In this document: positions 1 to 7,514 of the stretch, in pieces
Numbering within the stretch: position 1 is the stretch's first letter
Layout: every line of letters begins with the position of its first letter
NCBI GenBank assembly: GCA_021772195.1
Contig: JAJFML010000235.1
Span: forward strand, 1 to 10,885
Direction of reading: 5' to 3'
Source of the DNA: Chlamydiota bacterium
GTDB lineage: Bacteria > Chlamydiota > Chlamydiia > Chlamydiales > SM23-39
DNA length: 10,885 nt
The notes under the pieces: generated by a model
The model's database searches: none
Seen by the model: only the letters and a program-made list of their open reading frames with translations
What the model was told of the DNA's origin: nothing
Position numbers and translations under genes: made by a program

Positions 1-1
1 G

Positions 2-547
2 AGACACGTTCAAATTGCAGAAATGGTGATTGCAAAGGCCAGGCGCATGGTCGAATCAGGCTATGATGTTGTCATTCTGCTCGACTCAATTACTAGATTA
101 GCCAGAGCCTATAATACGGTTCAGCCACACTCAGGAAAGATCCTAACAGGCGGTATCGATGCAAATGCTCTTCACAAACCAAAACGTTTCTTTGGTGCAG
201 CGAGAAATATTGAAAATGGCGGCTCTCTTACAATCATAGCAACTGCGCTCGTCGAAACAGGCTCTCGAATGGAAGAAGTGATTTTTGAAGAGTTTAAAGG
301 CACAGGTAATATGGAGCTTGCTCTCGATCGCAGACTTGCTGATAGACGTATCTATCCAGCTGTAGATGTGATGAAAAGTGGAACAAGAAAAGAGGAACTT
401 CTCTACCACCCACAAGAGCTTGAGAAAATCTATTCACTCCGAACAGCATTAGCTGATCTTACCCCTGTAGATGCGATGAAATTACTTTTAGGAAGACTTA
501 AAAAGACAAAATCTAATGCTGAATTCTTACTTTCAATGAAAGAGTAA
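2..547 (+). CDS. rho: Transcription termination factor Rho, C-terminal part (5' end outside window)
   Basis: Rho is a hexameric RNA-dependent ATPase that pulls nascent transcripts out of RNA polymerase. The window enters the gene in frame at base 2; the first residues read [19 protein letters not shown], as in other Rho proteins, so the first ATG (base 23) is internal. What remains is the second half of the RecA-like motor. It contains the Walker B strand [17 protein letters not shown], the Q-loop region [25 protein letters not shown] segment (bases about 158-220), the R-loop FKGTGNMEL, and SGTRKEELL, whose Arg aligns with the E. coli arginine finger R366. The protein ends normally, in a [17 protein letters not shown] tail. 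The N-terminal RNA-binding domain and Walker A lie upstream of the window. A 60-nt gap separates it from the next gene. Identification is near certain. Confidence 0.97.
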   Translation, partial: RHVQIAEMVIAKARRMVESGYDVVILLDSITRLARAYNTVQPHSGKILTGGIDANALHKPKRFFGAARNIENGGSLTIIATALVETGSRMEEVIFEEFKGTGNMELALDRRLADRRIYPAVDVMKSGTRKEELLYHPQELEKIYSLRTALADLTPVDAMKLLLGRLKKTKSNAEFLLSMKE

Positions 548-607
548 GAAAATGCTTTCTTCAAATAAGAGAATCTCGCATATAGCAAAGTAGAAAGGGT
601 ACCTAAA

Positions 608-1447
608 ATGCGATTTATTTCTATTTTTACCATCTTCATGACTATTGGAGTAGGTAGCTATTGGGCTTGGAATAATGTCCCAGAGCTCCGTTATTCCTTC
701 AGTGATGCTCTCTCCTTAGGCAACTTCCAAACACTTGAAGTTAGACATACAGCAGAGAGCATCATGGAATCCCATAGACGTGAGCTATTAGCTGATAGCG
801 AACACTCTTTCCTTTCCCCTAGCCTCAAATTCTACCCCTATCTACTGATGGAGGTAAAATATACCAACCGTTTTTCCAATAAAACCGAAGAGGGAATTAT
901 TCTTTGGAGTCTTGTAGACGGTGAAATGGTCATTAACACTGCATCTTGGGAAAAGACACATGGCTTTAATGACTGTATCTTATCGGGCGCTGGGGATGAA
1001 GAATTTCGCATTATCAATACGCTTGCCTCTCATCACAACCATCTCGATCGTGAAGGTCTCCTCAAAGCTCTCAACGTAGAAGATGAGAAGCTAACAAAGT
1101 GGCTCAACACCTGCCGCAAAAAAAATCTCATCGTCCAAACCGGCAACTATTTTCGACTCCACTTTCAAAACCCAAGATTAAAAGTAAGCCCATCGACCAA
1201 ACTCGATCAGTGGCTTGTAACTAAACCTAATCGAAATGCCGATCGCGCAAGCAAGCGCTTTCGAGCAAGCCAAATTGAACAGATTGCAAGAGCTGCTTTT
1301 GGAAAAGATTTTGCCGTACGTAAAAAAACGGAGATCTTTCTTCCCGTCTATTCTATCATTGTCCAAAATCCTGATGGATCTCAAATGACAACTTATTGGA
1401 ACGCACTCAATGGCAAACGCATCAATAAACACTACCATTTCGAATAG
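608..1447 (+). CDS. Membrane-anchored protein of unknown function with a winged-helix-like centre
   Basis: I do not recognise this 279-residue protein. The ATG is preceded by an AGAAAGGG Shine-Dalgarno-like stretch about 8 nt upstream, which fixes the start. Residues 4-22 are hydrophobic (ISIFTIFMTIGVGSYWAW) and look like an uncleaved N-terminal anchor or signal. The rest is soluble and charged. Residues 130-186 have the spacing of a winged helix: helix EEFRIINTLA, helix REGLLKALN, helix EKLTKWLNTCRKKNLIV, then a hairpin QTGNYFRLHF. On either side are two similar segments (about 48-110 and 219-273). Each runs helix, then a strand starting FYPYLLMEV or FLPVYSIIV, then LWSLVDGEMV or YWNALNGKRI. 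This suggests an internal duplication around the winged-helix core. It follows rho and precedes a tRNA gene; an operon with rho is possible. The domain calls are inference from pattern only. Confidence 0.85.
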   Translation: MRFISIFTIFMTIGVGSYWAWNNVPELRYSFSDALSLGNFQTLEVRHTAESIMESHRRELLADSEHSFLSPSLKFYPYLLMEVKYTNRFSNKTEEGIILWSLVDGEMVINTASWEKTHGFNDCILSGAGDEEFRIINTLASHHNHLDREGLLKALNVEDEKLTKWLNTCRKKNLIVQTGNYFRLHFQNPRLKVSPSTKLDQWLVTKPNRNADRASKRFRASQIEQIARAAFGKDFAVRKKTEIFLPVYSIIVQNPDGSQMTTYWNALNGKRINKHYHFE

Positions 1448-1508
1448 GCTTCTTGCTGAAAATCTACAAAGATCGTAAAATCCCATAATTAATATCTAGT
1501 TTTCTTAC

Positions 1509-1597
1509 GGAAAGATGGCTGAGTGGCCGAAGGCGCGTCCCTGCTAAGGACGAGTACCCTTAACTGGGTACCGAGGGTTCAAATCCCTCTCTTTCCG
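1509..1597 (+). tRNA. tRNA-Ser (anticodon GCU)
   Basis: The 89-nt sequence folds as a class II tRNA. The acceptor stem is GGAAAGA (1509-1515) with TCTTTCC (1590-1596) and discriminator G at 1597. The anticodon stem is CGTCC/GGACG around loop CTGCTAA (1541-1547), with anticodon GCT at 1543-1545. The long variable arm is GTACCC/GGGTAC (1554-1559 with 1566-1571). The T arm is GAGGG/CCCTC around TTCAAAT. The long variable arm and discriminator G are serine identity features; it reads AGC and AGU codons. No CCA is encoded: the gene is followed directly by a T-run. A CATAAT box at 1484-1489 is a possible -10 element, but I see no convincing -35. Confidence 0.97.
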
Positions 1598-1626
1598 TTT
1601 TTTATTTTGGTTATTTTGAATGCAAC

Positions 1627-1656
1627 AGAAGAAACTAAGTTTCTTCTTCTATTTTT
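1627..1656 (+). terminator. Intrinsic terminator behind tRNA-Ser
   Basis: AGAAGAAACT (1627-1636) is fully complementary to AGTTTCTTCT (1638-1647). Allowing for a minimal loop this gives about nine base pairs around TAA. It is followed by TCTATTTTTT (1647-1656). The hairpin plus T-tract, 30 nt past the tRNA, fits a Rho-independent terminator for the tRNA transcript. The stem is A/T-rich, so strength is uncertain. Confidence 0.7.
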
Positions 1657-1853
1657 TCGCCTATCAAATGGTATGGCAAAAAAATAGTTCACTCAAACTA
1701 ACACAAAATAAAAATCGGAAACCCACTAGGCGCTTAGTTTCTAAACAAAAAAGTTGAGACCAGCTCTGTTGTCGGGTCAATCCTTCTCTTTCATTTACCT
1801 TTTAACAAGATTCTTCTAGGTTTTTTAGAGAGGGGCTTGATAATATTTCATTA

Positions 1854-3287
1854 ATGACACAACAAAAATTCCACATTAAGACTCCCCCCAATTCCAAAGA
1901 ATCAGAAATGATGGTTCTAGGGTGTATGCTCACCAATGTCAATAGCTTGAATACATCTGCCGACGAGCTAGCTGATATGGATTTCTACTACACCGAACAT
2001 CAGGTGATCTTTAGAGTTTTAAAATCCGCTTATATTGACGATAAGCCAGCGGACATTCATATCGTTGCAGAAGAGTTGAAAAAGCTCAATCAACTGGAAA
2101 AGATCGGAGGCATTAGCTATCTCACAAGCCTTGCTCAATATGCTGGAACATCCGCCTATATCGAAGAATATATCAAGATCATCAGAGAAAAAGCCGTTTT
2201 AAGGAGAATGATCGAGGCTGCAGAATATATTGAAAAAGAGGCAATGGAAGAAAAAGAGGATGTAGCTAGCCTTCTAGATGACGCTCAAGCAAAATTCTAT
2301 GAGATCTCCCAAAAAGCTGACAGCGGTAAAGCCACTCTCATTAAGGACATCTTATCTGGGTTGAAGTCGGAATCAGGCGTTCCTTACTTAAAAGAATTGC
2401 AGGGAAGGCAAGAAAGATACCAAGAGCTCGGCCCTGAGGCATCAAAAGTCACTGGCATTTCAACAGGATTTTCTGATCTTGATACGATGATAAATGGTTT
2501 TAATAATTCAAACTTAATGATTTTAGCAGGAAGACCCGCGATGGGTAAAACAGCTTTAGGTCTTAACTTTGCCGAAAACCTCTGCTTTAAAAGCAAAACT
2601 CCTGTTGCTCTTTTCTCTTTAGAAATGAGCGCAGATCAGTTGGTTCACAGGCTCATCTGTTCACAGGCAGAGGTTGAATCAGAGAAAATAGCTACAGGTG
2701 CAATTAATGGTAGTGATTATCAAAAAGTTGTCTCTTGCGTCAGAGATATGCAAAACCACACTCTTATTATTGATGATCAACCAGGCCTGAAAGTAACTGA
2801 TTTAAGATCGAGAGCAAGACGAATGAAAGAGACTTATGACATCGGATTCATTGTCATAGACTATCTTCAACTGCTTGCAGGATCAGGCTCTCGAGCAAGC
2901 GAAAATCGTCAATTAGAAGTCTCTGAAATCTCTCGTCTCCTTAAAACACTCGCAAGAGAGATCAATGTCCCTATCCTCTGTCTGTCGCAGCTATCTAGAA
3001 GAGTTGAAGAGAGACAAGGTCACCGTCCTATGCTCAGCGATTTGAGGGAATCGGGATCATTGGAGCAAGATAGCGATTTGATAATGTTTCTTTTAAGAAG
3101 AGACTACTACGATCCTTACGACAAACCGGGAATGGCCGAGCTCATTGTTGCAAAAAACCGTCATGGCCCCGTTGGAAATGTAAATCTTGTTTTTAGAAAA
3201 GAGCTAGGTCAATTTAAAGACTATACTCCTATTGATGCAGAACCTGATAATGACGAGGCTTTTAGCGCCTTTTCCCCAGGAAATTAA
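1854..3287 (+). CDS. dnaB: Replicative DNA helicase DnaB
   Basis: DnaB is the hexameric 5'-3' helicase that unwinds DNA at the replication fork and recruits primase. The 477-residue length is normal for the family (E. coli 471). The N-terminal helical domain spans about 9-110 (PPNSKESEMMVLGCML opening). The RecA-like motor has Walker A GRPAMGKT (226-233), Walker B IVIDYLQLL (333-341), the SQLSRRVEERQ to DLRESGSLEQDSD region (378-408), and AKNRHGPVG (433-441), whose Arg is the probable arginine finger. The linker (about 160-200) seems longer than usual, carrying SGVPYLKELQGRQERYQ before the conserved VTGISTGF. The ATG at 1854 is the only plausible start because no GTG, TTG or ATG codon occurs in the nearby upstream frame. 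However, the AGAGAGGGG stretch lies about 18 nt upstream, unusually far. The spacer 1657-1853 holds no gene I can see. Confidence 0.97.
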   Translation: MTQQKFHIKTPPNSKESEMMVLGCMLTNVNSLNTSADELADMDFYYTEHQVIFRVLKSAYIDDKPADIHIVAEELKKLNQLEKIGGISYLTSLAQYAGTSAYIEEYIKIIREKAVLRRMIEAAEYIEKEAMEEKEDVASLLDDAQAKFYEISQKADSGKATLIKDILSGLKSESGVPYLKELQGRQERYQELGPEASKVTGISTGFSDLDTMINGFNNSNLMILAGRPAMGKTALGLNFAENLCFKSKTPVALFSLEMSADQLVHRLICSQAEVESEKIATGAINGSDYQKVVSCVRDMQNHTLIIDDQPGLKVTDLRSRARRMKETYDIGFIVIDYLQLLAGSGSRASENRQLEVSEISRLLKTLAREINVPILCLSQLSRRVEERQGHRPMLSDLRESGSLEQDSDLIMFLLRRDYYDPYDKPGMAELIVAKNRHGPVGNVNLVFRKELGQFKDYTPIDAEPDNDEAFSAFSPGN

Positions 3288-3308
3288 ATATAATAATTTC
3301 ACCTTCTA

Positions 3309-3333
3309 TAATAACAATTGCTAATTGTTATTA
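3309..3333. repeat. 11-bp perfect inverted repeat, possible operator
   Basis: TAATAACAATT (3309-3319) and AATTGTTATTA (3323-3333) are exact inverted copies around GCT. It lies 21 nt after the dnaB stop and overlaps the candidate -35 element of the next gene, so a protein bound here would block that promoter. Being almost entirely A/T, and lacking a T-tract, it is a poor intrinsic terminator. Confidence 0.6.
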
Positions 3334-3353
3334 ATATTGTATGCCATTATAAT
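3325..3353 (+). promoter_or_regulatory. Candidate sigma-70-type promoter for the four-segment membrane protein
   Basis: A perfect -10 box TATAAT (3348-3353) stands 17 nt from TTGTTA (3325-3330), which matches four of six bases of the -35 consensus. The spacer is A/T-rich. Transcription would start near 3360, a few bases before the AAAGGGG ribosome-binding site at 3366-3371. This is read from sequence only; A/T-rich spacers produce such boxes by chance, and further TATAAT copies lie at 3289 and 3307. Confidence 0.55.
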
Positions 3354-3378
3354 ATCAGTGAAATAAAGGGGTATTATA

Positions 3379-4461
3379 GTGGTTCAAAGCATAGGGGTGT
3401 TAGATCCTCACAATCACTTTCCAGTAGCTCAGCCGCTGCTGCAGGCAGATAACGTTTTTGAAGTAGCAAATAAAAGCTTTAAAACTTTAAAAAAGCTATG
3501 GCCTTATGCAGAGAAGGCAATTGGTCTTGCAAAAGACGGCCTAAAAGTTTTTCTTTACACTCGAATTGGAACTCCAAATTTCGAGAAGATAGCAACGCGC
3601 GTGCTTCCATTAATCGCTATTCTCAATACACCAAAAAAATACATAAAATTTCCTTTAAAAGCTGACAAACTTAACGGCTCTGCTCCCAAAATACCTAATG
3701 CATATCGCATTGGTGACATAGAGGGAGTCGCCCTCTCTTCAATCTCACTCTCTTTACTTGCAATCAGTACAGTTGAGGCATTTGTATCATTTGGGTCTGC
3801 TCTCAAAACCTGGATTCCTTTCCCTAGCTGCGACCTCTTGCAACTCATAACAATCTCAACTATTTCTTCCATGGCAATTTTCTCCCTTATGAACATTTAT
3901 CAGCTTGGACGCTCACTTCACTTACGTTTAAGTGAAACCGTTCTATCAAACCCAGAGGCTCTAGCTCCCGAATTATTAAAAGGGCAAGTAAGGGAATTTT
4001 TAGACCGCCATCTGGACTTATCTGAAGATGATTTTAAAAGCTTAGAGGGAGGCACGTTAGAGGAAAGACAGCTAAAAGCCTCACAACTTTTAGAAAAAAA
4101 GGAAGCGATTCTCGAGCGCAAGCTAAACCGCCCTATGCTTTTACAGATGATTCAAATTAAAGCAGAATTAGATGAGGGTAATATTTCTCAGGAAAGACTT
4201 GAAAAGCTAGTAGAGAATATCAACAAGACGATCATGATCGATACCACTTTGAAAGTGATTAGCCTTGCTGCAAGCGCTTTGACTGTTGCCAGTATTGTTC
4301 TCTCTGTTAATTCAGGGCTAGCAATAGCCCCAGTCATAATGGGGGCAATTGCCACTCTTGCGGGCTGCCTAACCTTTATTTATGAAAGTTTTATTAGGGA
4401 AAAAGAGCTACCTCTACCAGAGCCACTTCACCATCAAATAAGTATTTTAGACGTAGCTTAA
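3379..4461 (+). CDS. Four-segment membrane protein of unknown function, inclusion-protein-like
   Basis: I do not recognise a family. The start is GTG at 3379, supported by AAAGGGG ending 7 nt upstream, giving 360 residues. Hydrophobic segments fall in two pairs: about 117-140 with 152-173, and 291-310 with 315-336. Each pair has only a short turn between, the bilobed arrangement typical of chlamydial inclusion-membrane (Inc) proteins. Between the pairs (about 180-288) is a long charged, helix-rich stretch (LEERQLKASQLLEKKEAILE, then QERLEKLVENINK) that may form a coiled coil. The N-terminal 110 residues are soluble, and no cleavable signal peptide is evident. It is transcribed from its own promoter-like region after dnaB. 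Location in a host-derived vacuole membrane via type III secretion is an inference from topology and taxon; an ordinary inner-membrane protein is equally possible. Confidence 0.85.
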   Translation: MVQSIGVLDPHNHFPVAQPLLQADNVFEVANKSFKTLKKLWPYAEKAIGLAKDGLKVFLYTRIGTPNFEKIATRVLPLIAILNTPKKYIKFPLKADKLNGSAPKIPNAYRIGDIEGVALSSISLSLLAISTVEAFVSFGSALKTWIPFPSCDLLQLITISTISSMAIFSLMNIYQLGRSLHLRLSETVLSNPEALAPELLKGQVREFLDRHLDLSEDDFKSLEGGTLEERQLKASQLLEKKEAILERKLNRPMLLQMIQIKAELDEGNISQERLEKLVENINKTIMIDTTLKVISLAASALTVASIVLSVNSGLAIAPVIMGAIATLAGCLTFIYESFIREKELPLPEPLHHQISILDVA

Positions 4462-4535
4462 GCTATATCTTTTGCTTTTTTTCAGCGTTTCGTTTAATAT
4501 GTAACCCAAAATAATACTTGTTTTTTAGGAGAAAC

Positions 4536-4625
4536 ATGTCCTCAGTCAAAAAAAAACGAAGAGCGAAAATCGCTAAGCATAAGCGTAAGAAAAGACGCAG
4601 ACGCGATAGACACAAGAAAAAATAG
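4536..4625 (+). CDS. Very small basic protein, bS22/mS38 (AURKAIP1/COX24) family
   Basis: This short gene encodes 29 residues. AGGAG at 4527-4531 lies 4 nt before ATG 4536, and TAG is at 4623-4625. The protein opens MSSVKKKRRAKIAKHKRKK and ends RHKKK; some twenty of 29 residues are Lys or Arg. The pattern S-V-x-K-K-R-R-x-K-x-x-K-H-K-x-[KR]-K matches the small AURKAIP1/COX24-domain proteins. These include mitochondrial ribosomal protein mS38 and the roughly 33-residue small-subunit protein called bS22 in mycobacteria. By that homology it should be a structural protein of the 30S subunit, contacting rRNA. It sits 16 nt upstream of mnmG, so both probably share a transcript. The family call is from memory of the motif. 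A run of basic codons by chance is unlikely given the strong ribosome-binding site and the motif order. Confidence 0.8.
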   Translation: MSSVKKKRRAKIAKHKRKKRRRRDRHKKK

Positions 4626-4641
4626 ATAACTTCTTTTTCCC

Positions 4642-6483
4642 ATGTGGCGCTACCCCAAAACTTATGACGTAATCGTCGTCGGAGCAGGGCATGCTGGCTA
4701 TGAAGCAGCTCATGCTTCTGCCCGCATGGGCGCGTCTACACTCCTTCTTACAATGAACTTGGACACTATAGGCAAGCTGAGTTGCAACCCCTCCATTGGT
4801 GGTACTGCTAAAGGTCACATTGTAAGAGAGATTGATGCTTTGGGCGGTTTGATGGGTAAAATCGCAGACCGCTCCTCTATTCAGTATCGCATGTTAAATG
4901 CCTCTAAGGGGCCCGCTGTAAGAGCGCCCAGATCTCAAGCAGATAAAGTTCTCTATCAAAGAGAGGTAAAGCACGCTTTAGAGCTTACGCCTAATTTAGA
5001 TATTAAACAGGGCAAGATTGAAGAAATTCAGCATGAGAATTCTCAAATTACCGGCTTGTTAACAACAGACGGAATCTACTACACATCAAAGACCATTATC
5101 ATTACTACCGGAACCTTTATGAGAGGTTTGATTCATGTTGGATTATCTCAAACTTCCGGCGGTAGAAGCGGAGATCCAGCCTCTTCAAATTTAAAGTTAG
5201 CAGAACTCGGACTCACTCTTGGCAGATTAAAAACAGGAACCCCTCCGCGTTTAAACGCGAAAAGCATTGATTTCTCAAAGCTTGAAGAGCAGCCTGGAGA
5301 TGAAAATGTTCGTTTTTCATTTGATGAGGTTGAACCTAAACTTCCACAAGTTTCTTGCTACATCACCTACACGTCAGAAAAGACAAAAAAACTCATACAA
5401 GAAAATGTTCACCTTTCACCAATGTATTCTGGCACAATTCAAGGCGTGGGCCCCAGATACTGTCCTTCAATTGAAGACAAAATCATGCGCTTTAAGGACA
5501 AAGAGCGTCACCAGCTGTTTTTAGAACCTGAAGGTCTAAAAACGGAAGAATACTACATCAATGGAATTTCAACCGGCCTCCCTCTCCCCGTTCAATTAGA
5601 AATGTTACGGACCATTCCCGGTCTTGAAAATGCAGAGATGATGAGACCCGCATATGCTATTGAGTACGATTATGTAAAATGCGGACAGATCTATCCAACA
5701 CTAGAGACCAAAACAATCGACGGTCTTTTCCTAGCAGGACAAATTAACGGTACTACTGGGTATGAAGAAGCAGGAGCACAAGGTCTCATTGCAGGAATTA
5801 ATGCAGCTTTAAAAGTACAAGGAAAGGCCCCCTTTGTCTTGAAAAGATCAGAAGCCTACATTGGAGTGATGATCGATGATCTAACAACAAGAGAACTCTT
5901 TGAACCCTATCGAATGTTCACCTCACGAGCAGAGTATAGACTACTTTTGAGACAAGATAATGCCGATCTGAGGCTGAGAGGCCACGCTTACAAGTTAGGC
6001 CTAATTTCAGAAGAGAAACACAATCGATTTCAGACAAAAAAGAAAGTGATCGCTGATGAAATAACGAAACTTACAAATACCTACCAGACAACTCAAACTA
6101 GAGGTCTTTCCTATAAGCAACTTCTTTCAAGACCCGAATGTACATATGCTTCTCTTCTAGAAGAGAACCCACAAAGCATAAAAGATTTTGGAAGAGAGAT
6201 TAATGAACAGATCGAATACAGCTGTAAGTATGAAGGCTATATTCTGAGACAGATGAAAGAGATTGAAAAGTTAAAAAATTTAGAAAAGGCTTCTATTCCT
6301 AAAGAATTCGACTATAGTGCAGTTGTAGGGCTAAGAAACGAAGCTAGGGAAAAACTTATTCGCTTTACTCCTGAAAATTTATCTGTAGCGTCAAGAATCG
6401 AAGGTGTTACTTTTGCAGATATCTCCATTATGATGGTAACACTTGAAAAAATGAGAAAACAGTCTCATGAATGCAAAACATAA
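4642..6483 (+). CDS. mnmG: tRNA uridine-5-carboxymethylaminomethyl modification enzyme MnmG (GidA)
   Basis: MnmG is the FAD-dependent partner of the GTPase MnmE. Together they modify C5 of the wobble uridine in several tRNAs, which supports accurate decoding. The 613-residue length is close to the E. coli 629. The N-terminal Rossmann motif is [15 protein letters not shown] (9-23, GxGxxG at 14-19). [12 protein letters not shown] (48-59) carries the Cys equivalent to E. coli C47, and [10 protein letters not shown] the one equivalent to C277. Other family blocks are [31 protein letters not shown] and [20 protein letters not shown]. The C-terminal helical domain is intact ([21 protein letters not shown]). 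The start [14 protein letters not shown] matches the family, but no Shine-Dalgarno sequence precedes it. Translation may therefore be coupled to the 29-codon gene 16 nt upstream. The last 17 nt overlap the next gene. Confidence 0.97.
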   Translation: MWRYPKTYDVIVVGAGHAGYEAAHASARMGASTLLLTMNLDTIGKLSCNPSIGGTAKGHIVREIDALGGLMGKIADRSSIQYRMLNASKGPAVRAPRSQADKVLYQREVKHALELTPNLDIKQGKIEEIQHENSQITGLLTTDGIYYTSKTIIITTGTFMRGLIHVGLSQTSGGRSGDPASSNLKLAELGLTLGRLKTGTPPRLNAKSIDFSKLEEQPGDENVRFSFDEVEPKLPQVSCYITYTSEKTKKLIQENVHLSPMYSGTIQGVGPRYCPSIEDKIMRFKDKERHQLFLEPEGLKTEEYYINGISTGLPLPVQLEMLRTIPGLENAEMMRPAYAIEYDYVKCGQIYPTLETKTIDGLFLAGQINGTTGYEEAGAQGLIAGINAALKVQGKAPFVLKRSEAYIGVMIDDLTTRELFEPYRMFTSRAEYRLLLRQDNADLRLRGHAYKLGLISEEKHNRFQTKKKVIADEITKLTNTYQTTQTRGLSYKQLLSRPECTYASLLEENPQSIKDFGREINEQIEYSCKYEGYILRQMKEIEKLKNLEKASIPKEFDYSAVVGLRNEAREKLIRFTPENLSVASRIEGVTFADISIMMVTLEKMRKQSHECKT

Positions 6484-7405
6484 TCTCTTGCTTGTCAACA
6501 AGACTATTTTGACAACCGTTTGGCTAAAAAAACATCTCAAAGACGCCTTTCATGTTATCCACGTAAAAACATGCGAAGAGGCCCTCATTAAACTTCAAAA
6601 TACTGTGATTGATTTTGTCATCATTGATGAAGATGTTAATGACATCCCTCCTCTTAACCTTGCATCCAAAATCAGACACTCTCTTTCTTCAAGCTGGGTA
6701 CCAATTTTGCTTCTTACTTCTAATCTAAAAAATAGTTTTAGAAAGAAAGCATTAAATGCAGGCATCTCGGATTTCTTAAGCGACCCTCCAGAAGAGCAAG
6801 AGTTAGAAAAGCACATTGCTTCATCACTAAAAGCGCGCTCGATGCACAAAAAAATTCATGATGTTTCTAAAACTCTAAAAGCTAAAGAGCAGAATTCTCT
6901 ATCTCAAAATATGATCTCAAGCCAATTTTTACTTCACGACCATGCCATCAAAGAGGTTGACCGAGCAAGAAAAGAGAAAAAACCACTTACTCTCGCTCTG
7001 ATTGGCATCGATTCCTACAAAGCTATTGAAAAAACATGCAACGTACTTGACCTTAATAGACTTCTCTTTTCTCTCTCTGATGTAATTACCCAAGAGATTA
7101 GAAAAGAAGATATTTTGATCCCCAGTAAAGATGGTAAATTTATAGTGATCATGCCTAATCTGACTATTCAACAAGCGAGGATAGAGGCTGCATCTCTTAT
7201 GAAAAAGATGAAGGCGGCACAATTTCAAGCAAAAGGAAAACCCATTACAATCTCCATCTCAGTTGTGCTGACCACTCAAGATAAAATGCCTAAAGAAAAT
7301 TCCGAAGATCAATATGAACGTATGATTGATCATGCGGACAAAGCAATGAAGAAAATCGAAAAAGAAACCAGTAAGCTTGTATCACTTAAAGGAAACTCTG
7401 ATTAA
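6467..7405 (+). CDS. PleD-like receiver-GGDEF protein with both domains degenerate
   Basis: The 312-residue protein has a receiver-like domain (about 5-125), a linker with helical character, and a GGDEF-fold domain (about 150-270). In the receiver the phospho-acceptor position (D54 in FVIIDED) and the signalling Thr (T84 in LLLTS) remain. The acidic pair after strand 1 is replaced by N11-K12, and the conserved Lys (usual TKPF) by D106 (LSDPP). In the GGDEF fold the signature reads KDGKF (221-225). The first Asp of the usual DxD is G180 (GIDSYK), and the guanine-binding Asn and Asp align with E188 and N197. It therefore should not make cyclic di-GMP and probably cannot be phosphorylated normally. 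The start ATG 6467 lies inside mnmG in another frame, implying translational coupling. Its role is unknown; a protein-interaction scaffold is plausible. Confidence 0.85.
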   Translation: MNAKHNLLLVNKTILTTVWLKKHLKDAFHVIHVKTCEEALIKLQNTVIDFVIIDEDVNDIPPLNLASKIRHSLSSSWVPILLLTSNLKNSFRKKALNAGISDFLSDPPEEQELEKHIASSLKARSMHKKIHDVSKTLKAKEQNSLSQNMISSQFLLHDHAIKEVDRARKEKKPLTLALIGIDSYKAIEKTCNVLDLNRLLFSLSDVITQEIRKEDILIPSKDGKFIVIMPNLTIQQARIEAASLMKKMKAAQFQAKGKPITISISVVLTTQDKMPKENSEDQYERMIDHADKAMKKIEKETSKLVSLKGNSD

Positions 7406-7428
7406 CTGCTATTTTTAAGATCAGAAAC

Positions 7429-7514
7429 AAACTTTTAGCAGAAATCTTTTTTGGAGACCCGCCTAAACCTTTGACGGTTAGGAGGGGTCGAAAAAATGAT
7501 TTGTGCAAAAGTTT
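7429..7514. repeat. 86-nt imperfect inverted repeat (long hairpin)
   Basis: Nearly the whole spacer between two genes folds on itself. AAACTTTT (7429-7436) pairs with AAAAGTTT (7507-7514), then GCA with TGC, AAATC (7442-7446) with GATTT (7498-7502), TTTTTT (7447-7452) with AAAAAA (7491-7496), GACCC (7456-7460) with GGGTC (7485-7489), and CCTAA (7462-7466) with TTAGG (7478-7482). About 31 pairs form, interrupted by small bulges, with a loop of 6-10 nt. No T-tract follows on either strand, so it is not a standard terminator. It could be a structured leader or small RNA, a processing site, or a remnant mobile palindrome. Confidence 0.7.

Noticed and set aside
143..415. Antisense open frame inside rho
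   Set aside because: Overlaps a strongly conserved gene, has low-complexity Cys/Phe/Ser-rich composition and no ribosome-binding site; a shadow of the coding strand.
1726..1739. Near-palindrome ACTAGGCGCTTAGT in the spacer before dnaB
   Set aside because: Short, imperfect and not linked to a promoter or T-tract; no function can be supported.
4454..4482. Palindrome TAGCTTAAGCTA plus T-run as a terminator
   Set aside because: As a hairpin it has only four or five pairs and the T-run is 11 nt away, too weak to support.
6467..7405. Active diguanylate cyclase
   Set aside because: The GGDEF signature is KDGKF and the substrate and metal positions are substituted, so activity is not expected.
7429..7514. 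Intrinsic terminator
   Set aside because: The hairpin is strong but is followed by A-rich sequence on both strands, with no free T-tract.
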